From contig CAJNOP010000105.1 of assembly GCA_905250075.1 (NCBI GenBank), positions 186,434-250,433 on the forward strand: a DNA stretch of 64,000 nt, given 5' to 3'. Shown piece by piece: positions 27,034-40,440 of this stretch. The translations under genes were made by a program, and so were the position numbers. The stretch's first letter is position 1; each line of letters begins with the position of its first letter. Origin of the DNA: Rotaria sp. Silwood1. Lineage: Eukaryota > Rotifera > Eurotatoria > Philodinida > Philodinidae. The notes under the pieces are model-generated. The model worked only from the letters and a program-made list of their open reading frames with translations, was not told where the DNA came from and made no database searches.

Positions 27034-27918
27034 CATTCAAGAAGAATAGGACCTTACATATCAATGCTCCAAAATCAATCACACACTTTTATGCGAAAAT
27101 CGTTCTAAAATTGAAATAATCTAAAATGAATGATGCTAAAAGAACAAAGCCGATGTTATGTCTTGACCAGTCTCACTCACAAAACATGTTTTCTTTTGTT
27201 TCTGATCAGAGAATCCACATCTGAATACTGTCAAAACAGAATGGATCTCTTATAATTCGTCATGTTAATAACAAACAGTTTGTCATCGAGTGACGTAGTT
27301 CAACTGATCAATATTAAACTACTCATCTATTTTTTAAGCGCTCATTATAGATACAAGTTGAGCCAAAAGTAACGCAACACAGACTTCTTTTCAACTTTTT
27401 TTCTTTATAGATCCATAGTTCTATTTCATACTTTACTCCCATACACTTGATGACAATACTTAGAGAATGAGTTGTATATTTTTTTAACAATACTTTGAGA
27501 ATGACAATACTTAGAGAAATACTTAGAGAATTCAACAACGACTAGCTAATCTTCCTGCTCCAGTTCAAACTCTCAATCGACGCAATGATCATTTCACATT
27601 TATTCGAACGTAGTTCCAAAGACCATAGAGATTAGTCAAGTTTCTATTGATGAGACTTTTCCGACGTCAGCTATTGATTCTTTCAATAACTCATTTCATG
27701 AATACATGAATATGATCAAAACGATTATAAATATCTCAAAATCACACTTGAAAGTTGAAGATTATCGAAGTGATTCCTATGATTGGAAACCAAAATCAGA
27801 TTTAAAAACTAGATGAGAAATATATTTTCCTCTGTATGAATGATATCATTATAAGTTCAATCAACTGAAGGATATATGGACAAAACTGGTAATTTCAATC
27901 GTCTTCCGAACTAATATA
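27034..27918. other. Intergenic
   Basis: No gene. A short cluster of ACTTAGAGAA direct repeats lies at 27455-27531. A segment near 27355-27385 (rc GTTGCGTTACTTTTGGCTCA) resembles a transposon terminus, but no partner was found. Confidence 0.4.
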
Positions 27919-29607
27919 TAGAAAAAAGTTCTCCAACCTTCCGTAATCGATATATTTTTATAGCCATTCAAGTAATTACAACAAATAAATGGTCATTGCA
28001 AAGGGTATTTAAAAGTGTACTTATTATGCAAAAATAAAGGTTCTAGTTCAAGAAATAAGAGATATAAATGTGCGAATATCATTAAATGTTTTTTAGGAAC
28101 TGTTTTTATACGCACAAAAATATAAAACTAAAAAAGTAAAAACGGAAAGTATGTACAGTAATGAACTCTATGTGTCGAAGTTGATGTGAGAAGTGCCGTT
28201 AAGATAGTGATACATAGGAGAGATAGACAATGAACCGTGTTTAAGCGCAGTCATTAATCGAGTATTCAACAGACATGCAGGAGGTGAAATTGGCGGTTAT
28301 ACTGTCCGTCACACTGTACACAGACGAAACCCAAACTATGGCTAAAACCAAGCAGAGAAAGAATATATCTTAACAAATATGACTCTCTACCACCAAGTAA
28401 TAATGAGAAAATTATTCTTACACTTAGACAGCTTGAAAATCCGATTACTCATATGCGTATTAACCAAATGGAACAAGATAGAGTTTTTCATAAACAAATT
28501 AGAAAACGATTAAATCGTAATCGTACCACTATAATAAAATGGGAAAATATTCGATTTGATAATCCAAGAGCATTTCTTGATGGTATTCGAACAGATAGGC
28601 ATGAAATTTCAAGATTTCAAGAAAAGTTCAAACAGAAGTATTAAGAAAAAGAAAAAACAAAAGTTTTAGTTTAAGGAAAGCCGCGGGTTGGAGTTGGGTA
28701 TAAGTCATACAGCATTACAAAATATATTAAATGATGCTGAATTACAGTGGAAAGTAGGACCAATAGCAACAAAATAAGCTGCTGATCATCAAAAAGCAGG
28801 ATTAAAATTTGGTAAAAAATATAAAGATCACGATTTGTCATGGTGAGACAAAATTTTAGCCAGTGATTCAAAAATTTTTTTTTTATTAGCTAGTAGTCGT
28901 AATCCAAAGCGTCATGAACGATAGGTGGATGACAGTGAAGAATTAGGTTTATGGAAGTCGAAAAGCATTCGAAAGGATGATATGTTTATGTTGGTATGAC
29001 AAGTAAAGGATTAACACAATCGGTTTTTATTAATGGCGCTATTGATGGTGATCGATATGTGAATGAGATATTACCAACTTTAACTGATGTGCAAGGAAGA
29101 GCAGAAGAAACTGATGATATTACAACAACAGCATTATTTAATGATAATAGTGGTTGAATATTTAAGCAAGATCACGCAAAATGTCGTGATAATAATGTTT
29201 CTCAAATCTCATTAAGAATGAAAGAAATTATAAACAAAAAAGGAGGTAGAGTTAGTAGTTTGCAACAACATTGTAAATGTCGATTTTATGTGAAGAATAA
29301 ATATATGATTATTTTCATTGTACAGTTGCCCTGTTACTATTGCTAAAAAAATAAAAATGAATATTCAAGATGACAGATATCTGTTTCATGATCTGATTGT
29401 TCGATATTACAGAATTTTGTTTTGAGAACCAAAAATGAATGTAACAAATTCATTTATTCACCGTCTTCTACTTTTTGCATTAAAACCGTTACTTTTACCC
29501 AATAAATACACTTTTAAATGCTCTTTTAAATGAATATCTATTTGTTGTCATTACTTCAATGGCTGCTAAAATATACTGATTGCAAAAGGTCGGAGAACTT
29601 TTTTCCA
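27919..29607 (+). mobile_element. Tc1/mariner-type transposon, inactive
   Basis: A 1689-bp element with terminal inverted repeats of about 105 bp at 27919-28023 and 29503-29607 (ends TAGAAAAAAGTTCTCC and the complement of TGGAAAAAAGTTCTCC). It is flanked on both sides by TA (27917-27918 and 29608-29609), the target duplication of the IS630/Tc1/mariner superfamily. The repeats remain about 80 percent alike by eye. The inside is a decayed DDE transposase. Confidence 0.88.
28376..29290 (+). pseudogene. Decayed Tc1/mariner transposase
   Basis: Transposase relic within the Tc1/mariner element. Recognisable blocks in order: N-terminal helical region (frame open 28453-28644), LGISHTALQNILNDAELQW, then KILASDSKIFFL with the first catalytic Asp, FINGAIDGDRYVNEILPTL, and IFKQDHAKC with the second catalytic Asp in the QDNAPCH position. 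At least five stop codons and one or two frameshifts interrupt it; several stops are TGA where family members have Trp (SW*DK, NSG*IF). The third acidic residue lies in the decayed tail and is not certain. It cannot make a functional enzyme. Confidence 0.82.
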
Positions 29608-30257
29608 TACCTTACAAGTGAGCAAATAAAAATTTACTAACCCCTAGCGGCTGAATACAGTAATGAACAAACAAAAAATCATTAGCTGAAGGGATTCTCG
29701 TTCATAGAGTTAGAATCATATAACATATGGTACTTAGAATAATAGAAAAATACACACTTTGAATCCAGTCAAGATACAATCATCGAGAGCCTTATGAGGA
29801 AGTTTGTTTTCATCATAAAACTTTTTTTCTTGTCCAATGTGAGAACCTTAAAACGCAAATATTAATTACACTCTTGTATTTTCTGATGAATAGAGCGAAA
29901 TAAAACAATAGCATAAATCATTAGGTGAATCTGGATAAGATATAAAATAAAAGCTTTTCTCAAACACATGTTTGCATCATAAAGTCCCATTTTTCGCCCA
30001 AAATGAGCAGCTAAAAACAGCCAAACTCAAAGAAAAATTAAACTCTTTGACAAAAAATAATTAAAAAAATAGTAGAATTCAAAAAATCAATTAAAACTGA
30101 AAAAACAGTTAAAAAACCTTAAAAACATGTTTTCCCGAGTATACCCTCTTTTCTCTCCCCTCATAGTATATGAAAATACTACTATTCGATAAGAAAATCG
30201 AATTCTTCATTCACCACAACTGACTAAAAGAATATCACAGATCACTGATCGCATTCA
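29608..30257. other. Intergenic
   Basis: 3' flank of the large minus-strand gene. A-rich, no gene or element seen. Confidence 0.5.
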
Positions 30258-33200
30258 TTAGTAGTTAGATGTTGAGTCAAGACTTTTGATGATCGGAGAA
30301 TCTCCTTCGTTATATTTAAATTCGTCATCAGCTGGTCGAATCATTATACCTTGCGTGTTCGAAGTATAGTCACTATCAGAATTTTGATCGTCGTCGGATT
30401 TCTCGGTGGATGTGGATCGCTTTGTTGACAGTGGTTTATTACCATTGTCTGTTTTATCATCCACTGTTTGGGTATGTGATTCGCTGTTTACACTCGTTTG
30501 TTGACTGCTAATATTTGCTGTCGACGATGTGATGCCCATAGTGAAGGGTTCAATGAAGTTGTAAATGAACCCGCCAAATCGATGGCGAACGGAGGCGAGA
30601 AATGATTGTTCATTTTCGTTTTTGATCGGCGATGTATCGTTGAACGCGGATCTGGACACTATCTCCGGTTCATCTTCCGAGAGTGAATTCACTGCTTGAG
30701 TCCCTAATAATGTATCTTTCGGCGATGATGTCATCCTCATTGAGCTACCAATATCTGAACATTCACTGGAATGAATGGAGGCTGATTCTGACGAAATTTG
30801 CTGTTCATTATTGCTTTGCTGTGGCAATACTTTGTCACTATCGCTTTCAGTTGTGTTCGTACTGGTGGAGGCAGACAACGGCGTGACCATATGGGATTCT
30901 GCCAAGGTAGTACTAATCAATAGTGGAGTCTTTTCGTCGGATTCAATCAGTTGTTGTACGTCATCTGATAAGAGTGGATTCAATCGACTGCTCATGTTGC
31001 TCAATTCTTCATTGTCTTCCTTGAATGGTTGCGCCGATGTTTCGTCTTGTTGATCACCGTTCCATCGATCGGCAGTGTAGGAGACGTCTTTTTCCTTGTC
31101 AGTAGAAGTAGGATCGATCAAGTTTCTCTTGCTGATTATGTGGTTCTGCAGTTTCTGGCATTGCATAGGATCTGTTTCCTCGTGATTGGCATCGTCTATC
31201 TCATTTGGTGGTGTCCAATAATGATCGAAAATTTCAGTGTTTTCCGATGAAAGTGAAGCTTCTTCAAAAGCGATTGTCAATGGAAATTTTCTGCAACAGT
31301 GTGCAAAAGTGAAAAGTAAATTAGACATGAAGAAAAAAGTTCCTACTGCAATGAATTCGAATGATCGATGTTACTATCCGTCGTTGCGGCGTAAATGTCC
31401 ATTTCGACCCTTACTGGTAGCTGTTCTTTTGCAAGAGTCTCCAAATTGGTCGTAACTTCGAGCTGCGTCATTGATTCATTCAAGCTAGGTATTTTCGCTG
31501 GTGTGTTCGATGAAACGACATAGATCGTAGACGAACGCGTAGTATCATCTTGTTCTACTTCAATGGTGCTGTTTGTGGTTTGTGGTGCGCTCGATTCTTG
31601 ACTAAAATTCGATGTCTTCTTACATTGCATTATTGTCTGTTTCTGTTCGTTTTCATCGTTGATCTCGCCATCGGATTTAGTTACTTCTTGACTTTCATCT
31701 TGATGGGCACCGAGCTCGTCTGAAGCTGCATGAAGTTGATAATCAGCAGAAACATCGGATTCAGTCGATGATGGAGTGTCTGATTCAATGATCTCTGATC
31801 TGTCCATTTTCAATATTTCCGGTAGTGCTGTTTGCGATTCAAGTGATTCCTGAAAAGTATTGGTACTGAAAGGTGGCTCCCTAGTTTGGATTATTTCCTC
31901 TGGTGTGTTGTCTGATGGTAGAGACCTGTGAAGACTTACGATATCAGCTCCGCCGCCTTCTATCATTGAAATTATTCGTTTCATTAGGGCGATGACGATT
32001 GCCGATGGGTTCACAGTTTTCAGAGTCTCTGATAGATCCAATACTTTGACCGGTTCGCTAACAGAAGTTGGTGGTGATGCAGTGAATTGTGCTGTGATGG
32101 ATAGGTTTTCTTGTTCACCGTGCGTGGCTGTTGTGACTATCGATAATGTGTCTTGCGACCGATCATCTTGATACATTAGTTGGAGTGATTCTACACGTTT
32201 TTCAAGTTGGTTTGTTGAGATGGATGGTTCTGAGGAAACATGCTGGATTATTGGATCGGCAGTATTGAACAATAAGATTCGATCTGTGTCAGTTGACGGT
32301 GTTGAAAATAATGCATCAAAAGAGTCTGACCGATTTTTCAGTATTCGTTTATGATCGGGAATTCCTTCAAACACTTCGTTATCATCGTCCTGTTCTTGTT
32401 CGGACATCTGAAAGACTTGACCACGTAGGTTTGATGCTGTAGTAACAGGTGTTTTACATGAAGTATTTGGATCGGGTATAACAGAAGTCATGGTTATTTC
32501 TGATGTCAGAAGGTCAGATTCTCTCTCAGATGGCAGACGATCTTGGTGTGTTCTGTCGTCCGTCTCCATTGCTGATGTCCCTAAAGTACTGATGAGATTC
32601 TGCTTCATAGCGGCTGTAATCGATTGCGGTGTTTCTTCGTATGATTTCGGTAGATGAATTTGAGTAGTGAGAATTTCAGTTGACGATTCATTAGATTTCG
32701 GTGATGATCTTGATTCATTCTTGAAAGTTTCTTCCAACGATTGTCGATCACCTTGACTGTCGATCGTTTGAAAAGTGAATAGTTTGCCTCGTTCAAGCTT
32801 CATTTGCTTCGTATCAAATTGGTCAATAGGCGTGAGGAGTTCTTGTTGCTTCATGTAGTCTTGATTTGGATCAGAGTGTTTTTGTTCGCCACTAGTCTTT
32901 ATCAGTTGGTCAAACGTATTGATGTCGCGATTTAATTCATCAATTTGATGTTGAAATCTGCTCAGTTCATGTAAACTTCCACACTCCAATGTGTGTTCTT
33001 GGGCGACACAAGATGAGTCTTCTCTCGACTTCTTATCTCTCTCATCAGTTGATGTTGCCTGTTCTTCTGAAAACAGAAAAAAAAAGTTGAATGCTACAAG
33101 ACCATCAAAAACATTGACTTTTTTACTTACGAGTACTTTTGATGTTGACATTTATTTGATCAGAAGGGATCTTCAATTTTTTCTCAGCAAACTTATCATT

Positions 33201-34553
33201 GTGTGTTGCCAACGGTTTGCTAATCGATTGATCTTGTGAAATATTCGATACAAGTTTGCCGAGAGGCTCATCAATCATCTCATTTGGTTTCGGCTCGATC
33301 GACGATGGAGTGGGTGTACTTTGTGTGGAACCACTTTTTTCTCTGTTTGCAGGTGTCATTGTATCTGTTTCGTTCACTGTGGCATTTTCTTCGTTCGATG
33401 ATGTCTCAGAAAAGCTACCGATCGCCATCGAAGTAACTCGATTTAGAAAATCACGTATTTCGTGGAATAACGTCGGTGCTCCTTGATCGCTTGTACCATA
33501 GTTCGATGTTTGATACTGACTCTTGTTAGACAGAGTCCCTGATAACGAAAAAGGAACAGGTGTCTGCAAAAACAATGCCTCCGATTGATTTGAAGGTACG
33601 TCATCGGTAAAGTTTTGTTCCTGATTAAGATCAGTTGCAGATTGATCTGGCCGATTGTTATTCAATGAAATCTCATCATTGTATTTTTTCGGAGACAAGA
33701 CATTATCTGATGTAAAGTCACTCGAGTTCAAACTAGAAGCAAAAGATGATGTTCGTCTTGGTGTAATCAATCGTTCAGAAGTATAGCCGTGCTCATCGTT
33801 AAAAGACAACCGTGACTCACTAGCATTAGACGAGAACAACTTTGATGTTCTATCATAGTTAGAGGCAATCGAGGCGATCGAGTCACCAGTATCTTGTATT
33901 TTACGTTTGATTCGTTTCTTACGAATTTTTCGAAAATTTCTCGATTCCGATCGAGATCGACTGATTGGTCGACACGATAGAAGATTTTCACCCACATACG
34001 TTAATTCATAAATGATTTCTTCAGTAACAGTTGGTTCAACTTCTTCGAATTCAACGACTTCTTCGATCTTCAAATCACCTTCTTGCCAAGTCTTCGTTTT
34101 CGTATCATCACCCCAACGTTCCATCAATGTCGGATAACGATTAAAATTGGTCACTTCAAGAACTTCTTCTTGAATAATTTCTTCATCAGAATCATCTAAA
34201 TAATGAGTTTTACGAAACCGTGATGAAGATGATGGCGAATGATAAAGTGAAAGGGAGGGATAGGAGAGTTCTCGTTCGCGAACACGACTAGGTCTCGATC
34301 GAGTTCGATTAGTCGATGGTTGATAGTTTAATGAATCTGTAGAACAGGAAAGAAACGTTTCAGGATCGCCTACATATGACGTTTCGCTCGTTATTGAATT
34401 CGTTGATGATGCCCTGAATGTGTTTTCCGATGCAAAATTGTTATCGGGTTCTGTGGATGAAAATACATTGTCCATCATGTCGTTGTGAATGCTCGAATCT
34501 ATATCTTTATTTGCTTGTTCTTCTTTTTCTCTTTTTTCCATCTTCATTGCCAT
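30258..34553 (-). CDS. Large disordered, probably nuclear protein, 3 exons
   Basis: A 1391-residue protein of unknown function. Exons on the minus strand: 34553-33131, 33066-31347, 31290-30258, joined by two tiny GT-AG introns (64 and 56 nt) whose phases agree exactly. I start at ATG 34553; the open frame extends two codons further but from GTG. The sequence is rich in Ser, Thr, Glu, Asp and Gln and looks intrinsically disordered over most of its length. Residues about 117-195 are acidic and more ordered-looking (RYPTLMERWGDD, EEIIYELTYVGENLL). A strong basic cluster KIRKKRIKRK follows at about 209-218, a plausible nuclear localisation signal. Short amphipathic blocks such as HEIRDFLNRVTSMAIGSF and RHRFGGFIYNFIEPFTMGI may be binding sites. 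I recognise no domain. Base composition is more GC-rich than the surroundings, as expected for coding. Confidence 0.85.
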
Positions 34554-37500
34554 TCTCACATTATTACTAACATTCTTGTCTTCTTCTTACTCTCTCTCCT
34601 TGATCAACTTTAATTTTTATGTGTAATTTAATAATATTCCATAATAATTTATGTTCAAGCAGGGAATAGTCTAGAGAGCAGAATAATTATTAGATCGAAT
34701 ATATTTCAATATTGGGATAACATAAGTCTAAACTTTTCATATGAAATAAATCGTTGCCGTATTTAACAGCAATACTATCAGATCGATCGATTGGTTGGCA
34801 TCACTTACCGTAGTTTCACCTGAAGTTAAGTATTGGTCTTTTCAGATTTAAATTCAAGAATCCCTAATAACTTTCCTGGTAAACTATTGAACAAACTGTT
34901 ATGTAAAAAAACATACAAAAGAACTTCTCATTCATCTGTTCATTTCTTGTAGTCAAACACTGGTGCAACACAAAAACAAGAAAAATCAGCTGCTCAATAT
35001 GGTAATTTCATTTAACGAAAACCTCATTCTGACTTAAGAGCACTTATTGGATTACAATAAGACAAATGGTCGCATTCGTAATCAATGTCATATTGTGTGT
35101 TCAATAGAATCATTTTCCGCATTCTATGATGCTCTTATGTTTTGAAATGTTCCAGCTAGCTTTCGGCAAGTAAGTTCTAGAACTTTCTTAGGTCGCGAAA
35201 CTTACAGAAGCTTAAACATAATGCTTAAAAGCCGAAAATAATTTAAGTCTTAGATGCATGCGGTAAACTCTTGTGCGTTTCTTAATCTAACGACTTTCCT
35301 AATTCACTAGACACGAGAGAGAGAGCATAGGTACACTAATCATAGGTACACCAGTGAATATATATACTCTACACGATAGTGCAGATGAAACTTCTTCAAA
35401 TGTAGTCTAGAATTAGTTGCACGGACCTTCCTAACTACCTGATAAGTTCATCAAAGTAACGAGCACTATCAAAATTATTCAAACGATAAATGGTGTTGTT
35501 ATGGGTGGTCGAGTATGAGTGAAGGTGATCGAAACACAGCTAAGTCCATACTCCCTCACATATCTCACACTAGATGTCACTTCTGAATGTAATTATTCGC
35601 GAACGTTTAAGAACAGTGGTAGAAAAAGTCCAATGTGAACTTCGACGCAGAATCGAATGCACTACACTTTGATAGTGCCGGTTTTTGGAACTTGCTAAAA
35701 GTCAACATATTTGGTAGAAGCTTGGAGAGAAAAGGAAATGAAAAAATCAAGTACATGACAAAAGCAGGATATTGCGACTTTAACAATTATCATTGAGCTA
35801 CGAGAACAAAACTTTCTGTACAATCTTGTAGAATGAAGCAAACTCTATCGATTACTATATAGTCTCTTTTCCAAAACAACAACGTAACAGGGAAGAGTTA
35901 AAATAAAATTGGCATCCATATTTCGTCATTTTCAGGGATATGAAATGAAGTCTTATCAGTCAGTTATCTCTGCATGATCAACAACAAAATTTTAGAAGCA
36001 AGTGTTTTTTCGACTCTAGTATGGTATTAAGTGAGCCATCTTTCTATACCATTCAACTCACAAACTGAAAGATACACGACTCTTCAATATAGGGAAAATC
36101 TACATTTTTTTTTTGTAGAATGTCTGTTTAATAGACCTGAAATAGATGTAGCTCGTGATCTGTGGTTTCCGTTATTCGGAAAAAACAGCATGTGGAAAGT
36201 ATTCAAATGGCGAAATTCATTAGGTTAGCAACACCAAAGCACTCGAAGGTCTCTAGAAACTCAGACTAAAGTCGAAATTTTGCATTCAAAACTTTTCCTC
36301 TACATTTTGAAACTTTTCAGGTGGATTTTCTGTATCGAGAATTTCTCGTTATTAGCTGAAGTTTTCAGAACTTTGTCCTTTTACTCCTTTCTACTATGAG
36401 AACATGCGTGATCATGAAGAAAATAGTTTTCTATACTACCAGTTTCTTAGTTACGCCAGTCTCAGAGACATGGAAAAAACATCCATGCTCATACTAAATA
36501 TTTTGGTGCCAATAGTAAATTAAAACGAGTCGGTAAAACACTATTGTAGTTGGAATAGGAACGATGTAATGTTTTTGTTTGCAGATATAATTCTTTTCTA
36601 CCGTCGGCTAGCACGCAAAAAAACAATAAAATGTTGGATATTTTATCTTTGCATGTTATTTTATAAAGTAGACAATAAACGCATGGCGTTTGCTTTTAGA
36701 AGCATCCAGAAACTTGTCGATTTGCGCATTTATTCGTTATCTTAACTGCAAGAGAAAGATACATTTTTGGGGAGTTGTAGTAGGCTTATTTTATCGTAGT
36801 AGAAATGATAACATAACAGTTTTGCAACATGACTATCTTAATATTGGTGAAACAATTTTTGTTTATATAGAGACAGTCTAATAGAGAAAGAGTAAGAGAA
36901 TTATCCTTCTATTATCGAGTCACGATTTTGTTCTCATACAAACTGCTTCCGAAACGTTCAAAATATCGATTGTCTGTAATAAAATATTATTAATCGAAAA
37001 ACAAATGATGTATAAGATCCTTTCTTGGTTCGCAAAAATTTTCGGCTTCTCTGCCTTGAAACGATGTTGGAATAGGACAAGAAACATATGCTGCTACTCA
37101 CGAAGGGGAGGTTTCTAAATGATCAAAAGCTTTTAAGCTCATATTTTACCCAACTGTAGGCGACAAATATACTAGAACAATCTCTGAAACATTCATGTTA
37201 TCATTAATATTGTAGTTTACTCGACATTACTGACTACTTATTAAATTCTTCCTCTAGTTCTCAATTTTTCCATCGAATCAAATTTTCAAATTCCGATTGA
37301 AAACTTTTTCTATGCAAAAGTCTCACTTAGTCTAGCTTTTGTAAACAATTTCAGAACTTTCGGATCTAATCGCTTCGAGATTTCCATGCTTTTAAATTTA
37401 GATGCCTTTCTATTCATACCGTGAAAGACCAATACTTGGAAAATGCACATCTTGAAGAGGCGATATCCAAAAGTCTTTTGAATTTTGTACACAAATTACA

Positions 37501-37742
37501 CTAAGTAAAATTCTTTTTATAAGAATAAAGTTTCAGGCTGAAATTCGAAAAAATGATTACACTGAAAATTTGACAGTTAGAGGGAGAATTCAATAAAAAT
37601 TCCAATATCTCATTTTACTTCTAAATGACATCATGAACCCTTGGAGAATTGTTAGTTTCATGCAATCTCTCGGTTGGACTTTTCAAGCTTATGGTCTTCT
37701 ACAGCGCTATGGAAAACTTTTCATTCTAAATTTTTTTCAGAA
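34554..37742. other. Gene-free stretch
   Basis: About 3.2 kb with only short chance frames. It includes a GA run (35310-35326) and scattered degenerate direct repeats. A 5S-like fragment near 34790-34850 was considered and rejected. No gene, RNA or element can be supported. Confidence 0.45.
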
Positions 37743-38196
37743 CCACTTACCCAAGCAGACAAACATTTTCAAAAACGCCTTTAAACGCATAAAAAAGGGC
37801 TTCAAATTCATAAAAAGTGGACGTGTTCGGCTCACAATCGCGGTTCCCGACTGTCAGCGAAAAACGACCACTTTTTGCCCTTTTTGTGCGTTTAAACGCG
37901 TTTTCAGCAAAAACACGCTTGTAAACTCGTATAAACGCATAAAAAGAACATAAAAAGTAGTTATCTTTTTCCTTTTCGTAAACTGTGATTGTAATTATGG
38001 TTGTGATTTATGAGTATGAAAAAGATGACAATTTTTTATGATCGTCTTATGCGTTTACACGCGTTTATCACCGTTTTTTTTGCTGACAGTCGGGAACCGC
38101 GATTGTGAGCCAAACACGTCCACTTTTTATGGATTTTAAGCCCTTTTTTGTGCGTTTAAAGGCATTTTTGAAAATGGTTGGCTGCTTGGGTAGTGG
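37743..38196. mobile_element. Foldback/MITE element with about 130-bp inverted arms
   Basis: A 454-bp palindromic element. The left arm starts CCACTTACCCAAGCAG at 37743 and runs to about 37870. The right arm (about 38070-38196) is its complement, ending CTGCTTGGGTAGTGG, with roughly 90 percent identity by eye; both include TCACAATCGCGGTTCCCGAC. The short centre carries further TAAACGC-type repeats. No transposase. A clear target-site duplication was not found. Confidence 0.82.
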
Positions 38197-40440
38197 CAAG
38201 CAATCAACTATACTGGTCACGTATATAATACTTAGAAATGTCATATTAAGTTTTATAGTGAGAATGCGACAATTTAGCGCAATTCTTTTCGTTTTCGTGA
38301 AAAAAGCTCTGTGATACATCTCGTGACTGACAAAGTATTAGATGTAAAAGTTTTCCCTGAATCCGAATATAAAATCAGAAAAGTTACTAAAACTTGAGAT
38401 TTTTTGAATATCAGCAAAAACTAGTCAAAAATGAGTTTTTCAGTAATGAGTACATCATGGAAGACAAAAACAAAACGTGAGTAAAAGGTTTAGACGATAA
38501 AGAAAACCACTTTTAGGAAGAAGATCGTAAAAGAAAATGTAGCATGTATATGCGATGCAAGGTAAAGAGCAGTTAAAGAATATAGACAAGTTCAAAATGA
38601 AAACCCATGTCGCAAAAACTGGATCATCTTTAGCAGTAAACCGCAGTATTTGTCAAAACTGACGGTTTACCACGGTTAATTGCAGCAATGAAAGTCGATA
38701 ACTGGATCGGTAAAACCGTCCTAAACCGCCAATTTTTATCGCATAGGAAATAAGTTCAGTCTGAATCTATCAATGAGAGTAAACTATCAAGAACACTTTC
38801 GAGTAACAAGAGTTATGTTCTCCCTTCACCGATCTACTTACTTTCAGACAAGCGAAGACATTGAACTTAGTTCAATATGAAAAGGAGCAATCAAAGTAGA
38901 GAAGTCTTAGTGAAAAGAGTTCCATGCAGAAACAGAATGCGAATAAGGATAAGGGAAAAGGGAATTGTCGAAGACAAAAACGAAGTAACGTAAATTTAAG
39001 ATGGGAATTGATACAGAGAGAGTAGCAGATAGTTAAAGCGCCGAATACTTAGCCTTGCAAAACAGAAAGAAATGTGGATAGAAAAGAGCTAGCTTATAGG
39101 TCTCTCCTCGTTATGATATCATTCTCTTCGTCAGCTGCCTGCTTACCTCTAACTAAAAATAAGATAGAAGCAGTATTCGTTATCTGACGAGAAGATAAAT
39201 GCGAATGCGAAGTGAATCGAGTTTTAAGAGAAAGACAAACAGGTGAAGAGAGAAAACAAAAGGTTGATAACGGGGAAGCGCAAATGTGAAGAACCAATGA
39301 ATGAAGAAAGCTATTGACGATGTTGTAAATACTATTAATCATTAGGACGACGAAATCATTCGATACATAAAAAGCGTCGATATGAAAAAATCTACATCGG
39401 TATCGGCATCTACACCGTTAAAAAAAATTTAAATTGTTATCGAAGAGTGTTTTTGCTAATGTTGTATTAAGTTAGATTATGAAAGTCTAACAAAACCAAC
39501 TTTCCAGAAAGGTGTTGGGAACTTCATGGAATTAAACTAATCGAAAAAATCATTAATAAATTTCTATAATTTTGTTCTCTTGAAAAAATGATCAATTTAT
39601 TAAGAGTTAAATTGAAAATCATACAATGCCTGTAAAATATTTTTTTTTCTTTTCAGATATTTTGAATAACCACTTTATGACAAATAAAAAATACCACAAT
39701 TGTAGTGACTCTAGTAGGTAGGTATAGACAAACATTTTTTTACATCAATTGTAAACATACGAAATCTCTTACTTTGTTCATTTTTCTATCATAATAAAAT
39801 TTCTTCATCAAAAATAACGAAAATATATCTAAGTATTATTTTAGACTAATCATACATAAACTAATACATTTAGGAGAATTGGTGAGACACACTATTAACA
39901 TAATTTTAGTAATGATTTTAGAAAGATTTTGCATTGTTGTTGAAGAGAGAACCTGTTTGTTTTTATGTTTTGTTCTTGAATGCATGGTTATGTATACAAG
40001 CATCGGTATAGACTGGTAGAATAACAATTCATAGTACTTTTTAGAGTAATCTTCGTTGTTAGAAAATTTTTAAATCAATGTTTTAATAACGGCTTATTTT
40101 TCGTTGGTAGATTCATTGAAACATGATGTGAAAATTTACCTTACATCAATGATAAATCAATACCATAAAATATTGAATTTATCTTCATAACTTTCCAACA
40201 AGATCAATAATTATTCTTTATATTATAAAATCGAAGAAAAAATTCATTTCATCTTTTTCGTTAGCAAATTGGAAAAAAAAACACTTTTTCTTTCATTTTT
40301 CATCATTCCAGTAAAATTAGTTTAAAATATTTGATGCAAACGAAAAATATTTTTCTAACTTTTCAAATCAGACACTATGAGTATCATCATATCAATGAAA
40401 CACTAATTCTACATACATACATTATTGTATTAATCTTAAA
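38197..40440. other. Gene-free stretch
   Basis: No gene. A small cluster of GGTTTAC/CCGT-containing repeats lies at 38635-38740. The remainder is AT-rich flank of the GPCR gene. Confidence 0.45.

Noticed and set aside
30683..33486. Plus-strand open frames opposite the large disordered protein
   Set aside because: They are antisense shadows of the Ser/Thr-rich exons, with no start context or known motif.
34554..34559. Start two codons upstream (34559) for the large disordered protein
   Set aside because: That codon is GTG; the first ATG in a eukaryotic reading is 34553.
34790..34850. Possible 5S rRNA fragment (ACCTGAAGTTAAGTATTGGTC)
   Set aside because: Only a short CGAAGTTAAGCA-like string is similar; the rest of the 5S sequence, its ends and internal promoter do not follow.
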